A stretch of DNA of 64,000 nucleotides from JARRQJ01 sp037381915 (lineage in GTDB: Bacteria > Pseudomonadota > Gammaproteobacteria > DRLM01): positions 11,310-75,309 of the forward strand of contig JARRQJ010000016.1 of NCBI GenBank assembly GCA_037381915.1, given 5' to 3'. Each line of letters begins with the position of its first letter. The stretch's first letter is position 1. The position numbers were made by a program, and so were the translations under genes. Shown here piece by piece: positions 54,826 to 61,796 of the stretch. Below the pieces are notes generated by a model. That model had not been told where the DNA came from. It did not search any database and was given only the letters and a program-made list of their open reading frames with translations.

Positions 54826-54852
54826 GAATTCTCGGCTGCGGCCTGCTGTGAC

Positions 54853-54885
54853 CTAATAATGATCAAAGAAAGGTAATGATAACAC
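54853..54885 (-). promoter_or_regulatory. possible ilv leader peptide
   Basis: A GTG-started ORF of 10 codons, MLSLPFFDHY, lies 28 bases before the terminator. A second possibility starts TTG at 54866 and reads MIII, with three consecutive Ile codons (ATC ATT ATT), but runs through the terminator. Neither has a clear ribosome binding site. Ile or Leu codons in a leader would fit attenuation by branched-chain amino acids. Confidence 0.3.
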
Positions 54886-54965
54886 GGTGATAGGTCAAGT
54901 GAGAACGGTCAGATTATTGGCAGTGCCGGCCGGTCCGGGGGCGACATCGCCGGGGAAAATGCTCC

Positions 54966-55721
54966 CTAGGGTTTCAGGTAGCGGGAGAGAAAATCCTGGG
55001 TAACCTCCCACACCGATGCGGTAGCGGCTTTGTCATAATGCTCGCTGAGCGGATTGGCGAAATCCCGGCCCGCGTCCAGACTCAAGACGTTGAACTCGGC
55101 GCCGGTTTTGCGCAAGGCGTCCCTGAAGGCCTGCACCTGACCCCTGCTTAACTGTTCATCCCGCTCCGCTACCACGAGCAACACCGGGCTGACCAGACTT
55201 TGCACCAATGCCGGATTGGTCTCCAGATGGGTCGGGTAATAACTGATGGTCATCGCCACCGCTGACGGGTCATGCAAGGTCGCCTGCATCGCCTCGGTAC
55301 CGCCGTAATCCCAGCCCAGAATCACCACCTTACGCTTGCGGTCCTTACCCTTCAGATACTTCAAGGCCGCCGCGATGTCCGTATCCGCCCATACCGGATC
55401 GATGGAATTCATGACGGAGGTGGCGTGTTCCCAATTGATGCCTTTGCGGCCGTCATACAGATCGATGGCCAGGGCACGGTAGCCCAAACCAGCGAAACGG
55501 TCCGCCCAGTCCCGCGCCTGCGCGTTGAGGCCGTAACGGTCATGGAGCAGCAATATCGCCTGCGAGGCATCCTCGGGGCCGGCGATATACGCATTGAACT
55601 GGGTGCCGTAGGCCGTGGTCAGCACTGTTGCCTTCCCTGCGGGATGCGGGCTTTGCCCCCGCTCCTGGGCATAGGCTGTGGCCACCATCAAACTCAGTGC
55701 GCAAATCAGGTAACGCAACAT
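54966..55721 (-). CDS. dienelactone-hydrolase-like protein with altered catalytic residues
   Basis: A 251-residue exported protein: signal peptide ending AYA, then an alpha/beta-hydrolase fold of the dienelactone hydrolase family (AILLLHDRYGLNAQARDWAD, LAIDLYDG). The nucleophile elbow, normally GxCxGG, reads GWDYGG, so Cys is Asp. The histidine segment, usually HGFANP, reads GRDFANP, so His is replaced. The triad Asp appears kept in VVAERDEQLS. It may be inactive or use a different chemistry. It stands alone between ilvB and the ABC permease gene. Confidence 0.8.
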   Translation of the reverse strand: MLRYLICALSLMVATAYAQERGQSPHPAGKATVLTTAYGTQFNAYIAGPEDASQAILLLHDRYGLNAQARDWADRFAGLGYRALAIDLYDGRKGINWEHATSVMNSIDPVWADTDIAAALKYLKGKDRKRKVVILGWDYGGTEAMQATLHDPSAVAMTISYYPTHLETNPALVQSLVSPVLLVVAERDEQLSRGQVQAFRDALRKTGAEFNVLSLDAGRDFANPLSEHYDKAATASVWEVTQDFLSRYLKP

Positions 55722-58267
55722 GCTCTCCCCTCTACCGAAATGCTGATCGGGAAAAATACCACGTCACGGTGCCTTAGAACAATCCATTGTGGATCAAGCG
55801 CCTTGCAGCTCGCGCAGGGTCTGCCACGGCGGTCTGCGCAATATAAAGCGCGTACCCCACATTCCCGCCGCCGCCACACTGATCGCCCCCCCGCGTTCAC
55901 CCGGTAGGGAAAGTGGAACAGGTGTTCGGCCAGCATATAACCGGCGGCGGCGGCCCCGGAGGCGGCGATCAGACCGGCGATCAGCCCGATCCCGGCAAAT
56001 TCCACGGCCATGCCGCCCAGCAACTGGCGACGACCGGCGCCCAAGGTACGCAGTACCGCCCCTTCCAGCACACGCTCGTCCAAGGAAGACTGAATGGCAG
56101 CATAGAGCACCACCACCCCGGCCAACACCGTAAAGGCGAACACATATTCCAGGGCCAGGGTCACCCGCTCGATCACCTGTCGTACCTGGGCCATGATCGC
56201 CGCGACGTCAATGACCGTAACATTGGGAAAACGCTGCACTAAACGGCTTAAGAATGCATCCTTACCCAACGGCAGATAAAAGCTGGTGATGTAACTGGTG
56301 GGATAGGCATCCAGGGCTCCCGGTGAGGCGATCACAAAAAAATTCACGTGGAAGCTGTCCCACGCCACCTTGCGCAGGCTGGCCACCCGCGCGGTGAACA
56401 CGTCCCCGCCGATCTGATAGGTCAGGGTATCCCCCACGGCGATGCCCAAGGTCTTGGCGATACCCTCTTCCACGGATAACAATCGCCGATCACCGCCAAC
56501 CTTCGGCCACCACCGGCCGGCAACGATGGTATTATCGGATTGCAGGTGCTTGGCCCAGGAAAGATTGAATTCCCGCTCCACCAGCCTGCGGGCGCGCTCA
56601 TCCTGATAGTCCTCCGGGACTACCGGCTTATCATTGATAGCGGTCAGACGGCCGCGCACCATGGGGAACAAATCCGCCCCGGCGAAACCGTTGTCCTTAA
56701 AGAAGGCCGTGATCGGTTTGACCTGTTGGGGTTGAATATTGATAACGAAGCGATTGGGTGCATCGGCCGGCAGACTCGCCTGCCAGTCAGCGAGCAGGTC
56801 CACCCGCACTACTCCCAACAGCAACAGCGCCAGCATCCCCACTCCGAAGGCCACCACTTGCACCACACTCCCTTGAGAGCGCCGCGTCAAATTGGCCATA
56901 CCGAAACGCCATACTCCGCTGACCCGGCTACGTACCCGGATCAACAGGGCCAGGACGCCGCCGGCGGCGGCCGCCAATACCGTCACGGTCGCCACGGCGC
57001 CGCCCAACACCATGAGCCCGAGACGCAGGTTACCGGCCTGCCACACCGTGATCACCGCCAGCGCCGCCAGGCCCAAGCAATACGCCGCCACGCTCGGTCC
57101 CGGCAGGGAACCAATGTCACGGCGCAGGACCCGCAAGGTCGGCACCCGCCGCAGATGCAACAAGGGTGGAACGGTGAACGCGGCCAGGGTGATCAATCCC
57201 ACCGCCATCCCGATGGCCGCCGGCAACCAGGACGGGGCCGGTAGGGCGGAAGCCGCCAAGGAGCCCAGGATGTCGCCCAACAAACCCTGGGCGAGATAGC
57301 CGACGAAGCAACCCAGCAGGCTGGCGACGATCCCCAATACCAGTAATTGCCAGCCGTACAGTGCCGCGATGTCCCGTTGCGTGGCGCCGAACGTGCGCAA
57401 AATCGCCACATTATCCAAATGTCGTGCGACGAAGCGGCGGGCCGCCATGGCCATCGCCACCCCGGCCAGCATGACGCTCACCATACTCGCCAAGCCCAGA
57501 AACTGGCGCGCCCGTTCCAGGGCAGTGCGCATCTGGGGACGGGCGTCTTGGACTGTCTCCAGACGCTCGCCGCGCGCCAGCTTCGATTCTATCGCCTTGC
57601 GGTAATTCTTCACCGCAGCGCTGTCCCCCGCCACCAGCAGCCGGTAGTGCACGCGGCTGCCCGGCTGAATCAAGCCCGTCGCCGCGACATCGGCACGATT
57701 CATCAACAGGCGCGGGGCGATGCTGAACAGCGAGCCGCCGCGGTCAGGCTCCTGAGTGATTACCGCGGAAACGGTCAACACGGCGTCGCCCACGGTGATG
57801 CGATCACCCACCTTAATCGCCAACTCGCCCAGCAAACGCTGATCGCCCCACACGCTGCCGGCCGCCGGGATACCTCGAGCGACATGATCCGCCGCAAAAC
57901 GCTGCGGCGCGATACGCAACTCGCCGCGCAGCGGATAATCCCGGCTCACGGCCTTCACCGCCGTCAGCTGATTGCGCCCGCCGGCCTGCACCATGCTCAG
58001 AAAACTCAGGGTCGTGGCGGTATGCAGGCCCCGTTGCCGGGCGGCACGCGTGAATTCCTCTTCCAGGGGATGGTCCGACGTGATCACCAAGTCCGCGCCC
58101 ATCAGCACGTTGGCCTGTCGTTCCAGCAGTTGCTGCACGCGGTCGGTGAAAAAACCCACGGAGGTCACGCTCGCCACCGCGATCACCACCGCCAAGGCCA
58201 GCACCCTGAGTTCGCCGGAGCGCAAATCCCGCCCAAGCAGCCGCAGCGCCAACTTCAAGCGCTTCAT
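55706..58267 (-). CDS. FtsX-family ABC permease (YbbP-like), C-terminus frameshifted
   Basis: An FtsX/MacB-type permease with the YbbP layout: ten helices, long periplasmic loops (about residues 45-240 and 500-720). Partner of the ATPase encoded upstream, with overlapping ATGA. The last 45 or so residues after FHFPYRVNAGG are abnormal (many Arg and Cys). One more G in the G7 run at 55886-55892 restores a typical end, GMWGTRFILRRPPWQTLREL, stopping at 55794 and removing the overlap with the neighbouring gene. So the listed end is probably wrong. YbbAP systems are linked to lipid or lipoprotein export, but the substrate is unproven. Confidence 0.85.
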   Translation of the reverse strand: MKRLKLALRLLGRDLRSGELRVLALAVVIAVASVTSVGFFTDRVQQLLERQANVLMGADLVITSDHPLEEEFTRAARQRGLHTATTLSFLSMVQAGGRNQLTAVKAVSRDYPLRGELRIAPQRFAADHVARGIPAAGSVWGDQRLLGELAIKVGDRITVGDAVLTVSAVITQEPDRGGSLFSIAPRLLMNRADVAATGLIQPGSRVHYRLLVAGDSAAVKNYRKAIESKLARGERLETVQDARPQMRTALERARQFLGLASMVSVMLAGVAMAMAARRFVARHLDNVAILRTFGATQRDIAALYGWQLLVLGIVASLLGCFVGYLAQGLLGDILGSLAASALPAPSWLPAAIGMAVGLITLAAFTVPPLLHLRRVPTLRVLRRDIGSLPGPSVAAYCLGLAALAVITVWQAGNLRLGLMVLGGAVATVTVLAAAAGGVLALLIRVRSRVSGVWRFGMANLTRRSQGSVVQVVAFGVGMLALLLLGVVRVDLLADWQASLPADAPNRFVINIQPQQVKPITAFFKDNGFAGADLFPMVRGRLTAINDKPVVPEDYQDERARRLVEREFNLSWAKHLQSDNTIVAGRWWPKVGGDRRLLSVEEGIAKTLGIAVGDTLTYQIGGDVFTARVASLRKVAWDSFHVNFFVIASPGALDAYPTSYITSFYLPLGKDAFLSRLVQRFPNVTVIDVAAIMAQVRQVIERVTLALEYVFAFTVLAGVVVLYAAIQSSLDERVLEGAVLRTLGAGRRQLLGGMAVEFAGIGLIAGLIAASGAAAAGYMLAEHLFHFPYRVNAGGRSVWRRRECGVRALYCADRRGRPCASCKALDPQWIVLRHRDVVFFPISISVEGRACCVT

Positions 58268-58953
58268 TGCAGCCCCTTGAGGCGGCCGGCGTCCAATTCC
58301 AAGCGTCGGCCGCAGCGTTGCGCCAGATTTTCATCGTGGGTCACCAGCACCAAGGTCGTGGCATGTTCCCGGTTCATGGCGAATAGCAGATCGATGATGC
58401 GCTGACCGGTGGCGCTGTCCAGATTGCCGGTGGGTTCGTCGGCAAACAACAGTTTGGGCTGAGGCGCAAAGGCCCGCGCCAGCGCCACACGCTGCTGCTC
58501 GCCGCCGGAAAGCTGCTTGGGATAGTGGTGGAGGCGGTGGGCCAAACCCACCCGCTGCAAGACCTCGTGCGCCGCTTCGCCGGCGTCACCGTGGCCGCCC
58601 AGTTCCAAGGGCAGCATCACGTTCTCCAAGGCGGTCAGATTGGGCAGGAGGTGGAAGGCCTGGAAGACGAAGCCCACCCGCGCGGCGCGCAACCGCGCCC
58701 GGCCATCCTCATCCAGGGCGGAAAGTTCCACGCCATCCAAAAAGACGCGGCCGCCAGTGGGCGTATCCATTCCCGCCAACAGACCCAGCAAGGTGGACTT
58801 GCCCGCCCCGGAAGCCCCCACCACGGCCACCGCCTCGCCGGGGAAGATGCTAAGATCAACACCTTTGAGCAAGGTAAGTTCGCCTTCGGGAACAGTAACC
58901 CGTTTCTCCAAGCCCTCGGCAACGATGATGGCCCGTGATTGCGTATACGACAT
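58264..58953 (-). CDS. ybbA: ABC transporter ATP-binding protein (YbbA-like)
   Basis: A 229-residue nucleotide-binding subunit of the LolD/YbbA group. Walker A GASGAGKST, signature QLSGGEQQRVALARAF and Walker B LLFADEPTGNLD are intact. ATG 58953 begins MSYTQSRAIIVAEGLEKR. It overlaps the divergent tesA start by two bases and the permease gene by four. The tesA-ybbA-ybbP arrangement is conserved in gammaproteobacteria. Confidence 0.92.
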   Translation of the reverse strand: MSYTQSRAIIVAEGLEKRVTVPEGELTLLKGVDLSIFPGEAVAVVGASGAGKSTLLGLLAGMDTPTGGRVFLDGVELSALDEDGRARLRAARVGFVFQAFHLLPNLTALENVMLPLELGGHGDAGEAAHEVLQRVGLAHRLHHYPKQLSGGEQQRVALARAFAPQPKLLFADEPTGNLDSATGQRIIDLLFAMNREHATTLVLVTHDENLAQRCGRRLELDAGRLKGLQ

Positions 58954-59560
58954 GCCGAAACGACTCCTGTTATTTTTCCTTCTGTGCCTTCCCCTGCCCG
59001 GCTTCTCCGCCACCACCGTTCTGGTCTTGGGCGACAGTTTAAGCGCCGCCCATGGGCTCGATCAAAAACAGGGGTGGGTAAGCTTGCTCGAAGAACGTCT
59101 GCACCAACAATGTGCGGGTTGTCGAGTCATCAATGCCAGCATCAGCGGAGAGACCACCGCCGGAGGACGCAGCCGCATCGTCTCACTGCTGAAACAGCAG
59201 CAGCCGCAGATCCTTATCGTCGAACTGGGCGGCAACGACGGCCTGCGCGGCCTGCCCATTACGGAGATGTACGACAATCTCGATCATATCATTACCCGAG
59301 CCCTGCAGCGCCATGTAAAAGTCGTGTTGATCGGCATGCGCCTGCCACCCAATTATGGCCCCAGCTATACCCGGGAGTTCCACAACGTCTATCAACGCCT
59401 CGCAGCCAAATACCATGTCCCCTGGGTACCGTTCCTGCTGGCGGGCTTTGCGGATCAACAGCGCCTATTTCAAGGTGACGGCATTCATCCCGTCGCCGCG
59501 GCCCAAGGCATCATGCTGGATAACGTATGGCCGGTTTTACGTCCCATGTTACCCAAATGA
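58952..59560 (+). CDS. tesA: multifunctional acyl-CoA thioesterase/lysophospholipase (TesA)
   Basis: Periplasmic SGNH hydrolase of 202 residues with signal peptide MPKRLLLFFLLCLPLPGFSA. The catalytic blocks are VLVLGDSLSAAHG (Ser), ELGGNDGLRGL (Asn) and DGIHPVAAAQ (Asp/His). Longer in-frame starts from 58640 lie antisense to ybbA and lack conservation. The CATG shared with ybbA holds both start codons. Confidence 0.94.
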   Translation: MPKRLLLFFLLCLPLPGFSATTVLVLGDSLSAAHGLDQKQGWVSLLEERLHQQCAGCRVINASISGETTAGGRSRIVSLLKQQQPQILIVELGGNDGLRGLPITEMYDNLDHIITRALQRHVKVVLIGMRLPPNYGPSYTREFHNVYQRLAAKYHVPWVPFLLAGFADQQRLFQGDGIHPVAAAQGIMLDNVWPVLRPMLPK

Positions 59561-59568
59561 CCCAATGC

Positions 59569-59593
59569 CGGCCCAAGGGGGCAATGGGGGCCG
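59569..59593 (+). terminator. possible terminator after tesA
   Basis: CGGCCC (59569-59574) pairs with GGGCCG (59588-59593) around a 13-base G-rich loop, followed by TCTTTAAG, a weak U-tract. It lies in the 52-base gap between the convergent tesA and the outer-membrane protein gene. Confidence 0.35.
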
Positions 59594-59612
59594 TCTTTAA
59601 GTTCGTCACGTG

Positions 59613-60638
59613 TCATATTCCATAGCAGCCGCATGCCACGTCCCCGAAGATGGCCTCCAGCCGTAGCAGGAGGGTGGGTGTAAAATGAAAAGATTCGGTT
59701 TCCGGCCAGGAAAATCCGGGTTGCACGTCCAAGAACAACCACTCCCGGTGTATGCGCGTCCGCCAAGTGGCGCTCACTGCATAGTCGGTGACATGGGAGT
59801 TGGGCTGGCTCTGGCCGTACACGCTGACACCATATGACAAGGCGTGACTTTCGTCGATGGGATGGAACAACAGGAAACTCTGCTCGAAATCGAAGCGCTG
59901 ATCATGATCGCTCCAGATCGCCTGAGTCCGCGAACGACCCAGATATTGATCACTGAACCTGTAGTCGGCGTCGTATTGCGTGCTCTGTCCCAGGCCGCTC
60001 TGCTCATACCAGTATGCCGCCAGCGTCAGGCGAAATTGCCACTTGTGCACGGTCTGGACCCGCGACACGCGCACTCTGGCAAAAGGCGGCAGAGTCAGGC
60101 CGTGGAACCTGAGACCGACATCGGTATTGATATTCCAGTGCGGAGAATCGGTCACCTGCACCTGCACTGCGGCGCGAAAATCATTCGGGACATTGACCTT
60201 CGGCGTGCCGCTCTGGGTAGGCACGGAGGTGGTCGGCACCTCACCGGTAACGTCGCTATCGCTCTCAAATAGTATGTGCAGGCGTTTCTCCAGAGCCGGT
60301 AATACCACCTTGGCCTGCAATATAGGATTGAAATCGCTCGCCCCCGATTTCCTTAGGACAAGGTCACCGTAAAAGCGCAGGTAACTGGTGCGGGACTCCT
60401 CGAAGACCCGCTCCTCGGCGAAAAATCTGTCCACTCTGTTGGACAGGGAAACGAATTGTTCCGACAGATAATCGCGCGGCTTGTCCAGCCAGTCGAAATA
60501 ACTCGGTTCTTCCGGGACAACAGGCTTGTCCTCTTGGGCCATAGCCGCTATCGGCGAGATCAGCAAGCAGACGAAAGCCCACTTGACTAAAACGCGCCAA
60601 GGATTCGGCGCGAACGGCGGGACAAAGATATTGCTCAT
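59613..60638 (-). CDS. predicted outer-membrane beta-barrel protein, unknown function
   Basis: A 341-residue exported protein. A cytoplasmic lead of about 18 residues precedes the signal core WAFVCLLISPIAAMAQ. Residues 50-90 are a charged helical segment (DKPRDYLSEQFVSLSNRVDR). The remainder alternates hydrophobic and polar residues with many aromatic ends (VGLRFHGLTLPPFARVRV, FRLTLAAYWYEQSG), as in outer-membrane barrels. I do not recognise a family. It converges on tesA. Confidence 0.75.
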   Translation of the reverse strand: MSNIFVPPFAPNPWRVLVKWAFVCLLISPIAAMAQEDKPVVPEEPSYFDWLDKPRDYLSEQFVSLSNRVDRFFAEERVFEESRTSYLRFYGDLVLRKSGASDFNPILQAKVVLPALEKRLHILFESDSDVTGEVPTTSVPTQSGTPKVNVPNDFRAAVQVQVTDSPHWNINTDVGLRFHGLTLPPFARVRVSRVQTVHKWQFRLTLAAYWYEQSGLGQSTQYDADYRFSDQYLGRSRTQAIWSDHDQRFDFEQSFLLFHPIDESHALSYGVSVYGQSQPNSHVTDYAVSATWRTRIHREWLFLDVQPGFSWPETESFHFTPTLLLRLEAIFGDVACGCYGI

Positions 60639-60953
60639 CTAAGACGTGATGGCCGGGAACGAAATTGCAGTGCCAATGAACCGTGGCGCATATGTAAAGC
60701 AATCAGATCTGGCATGGGGATCAATCGACGGAGCACCCTCCTTCTCGGATGACGGCACGGCGGTAAATCCCGCTTGGACGACGCAAATGACTCACCCTGC
60801 ATTCCCGAATAATACCAGCACTTGCAGACATGGGCACACCATTACAAACATATGGGCCGGTTCCGGGCACCCGCACCACGGCGCTCGCGGCGGTCTTTCC
60901 CTTTAACCCGCCATAGATAAAAATCCGTAACTCCAAGACACAGACCGCCCCGC
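60639..60953. other. gene-free stretch
   Basis: No gene is supported. Short ORFs on both strands lack ribosome binding sites and recognisable content. The stretch separates the outer-membrane protein start from the end of the giant repeat protein. I see no clear terminator or hairpin in it. Confidence 0.5.
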
Positions 60954-61796
60954 TTATCTAAAGATACGGCGCAGTATGATGTCGGACGTGGGATTGGTAA
61001 CGAGTATATCGCCCTGCACCATAAACAGATTCACGTCAGGGAAATAGAAATCGGGATTAATCAGTACGGTCAGGCTTTGCGCGATGTTCTGCACGCGCCC
61101 GGTGATCAGGTTGAGTTCGGCTGTGGCCACCGTGGTGGAAGTCCCCCCCGACCCCGCAATATATATGCGGAACAGGGGATTGTTGTCCAGCGTGACGGAA
61201 TAGCCGCCGTCCACCTGGAAGGTGCCGCCGTTGTAATATAAAACCAAACCGCTGTCGGTGATGTTGCCTCCCGAGGCAACTACGGTCAGATGCCCGTCCA
61301 CGCTGACATCGCCGTGATCGAAGCCATCTACGGTGTAAGTATTACCGTAGACGAACGGGTTGGGCGGCAGGGGAATCGTCGCGGGTATCACCGCCGGACC
61401 CAAGTCGATATCGCCGACCGCCGTTATCGACGCGGGATTTAGCCCGGTGATCTCCGTTGTAGGATCTGTCGTTGGGGTCACGAAGGCCAGGGTAAAGAGC
61501 GAAATCGAACCGCCGAAACTGTTGGCCGGATTGGTCAGCGTGATGCTGTAGGCATTGGCGGCAAGGTAGCTGGTCCCGGCGACGGTCAAGACATCACTCT
61601 GGGTGATGGGACCACCGCCGGCGTAGACCGCCAGGTTGCCCGTGAGGGTGGTCAAGGGCAAATTGACACCGGCGTTATCAAAGATGATGGTCAAATTGCG
61701 CAAAATGGTCGGCACCCCGAGCAGGTTTGCGCTCGGATTGATATTGCGCAACCCGACGTCCCTGATTGTTCCGCCGTTGATGGTGGTTATCGTCAC
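60954..61796 (-). CDS. giant repeat protein, C-terminal part after a frameshift
   Basis: A 280-codon frame that continues the giant repeat protein: it starts VTITTINGGTIRDVGLRNI, a motif found in each upstream repeat. The initial ATG at 61796 is therefore not a true start. One extra G in the GGGG at 61796-61799 fuses it to the upstream frame. The C-terminal 130 residues differ from the repeats and end SDIILRRIFR. There is no autotransporter barrel and no clear sorting tag, so secretion by a partner is more likely. Confidence 0.7.
   Translation of the reverse strand: MTITTINGGTIRDVGLRNINPSANLLGVPTILRNLTIIFDNAGVNLPLTTLTGNLAVYAGGGPITQSDVLTVAGTSYLAANAYSITLTNPANSFGGSISLFTLAFVTPTTDPTTEITGLNPASITAVGDIDLGPAVIPATIPLPPNPFVYGNTYTVDGFDHGDVSVDGHLTVVASGGNITDSGLVLYYNGGTFQVDGGYSVTLDNNPLFRIYIAGSGGTSTTVATAELNLITGRVQNIAQSLTVLINPDFYFPDVNLFMVQGDILVTNPTSDIILRRIFR

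Noticed and set aside
60646..60906. Plus-strand ORF of 86 codons in the gap before the giant repeat protein
   Set aside because: No ribosome binding site, no domain, and composition unlike its neighbours.
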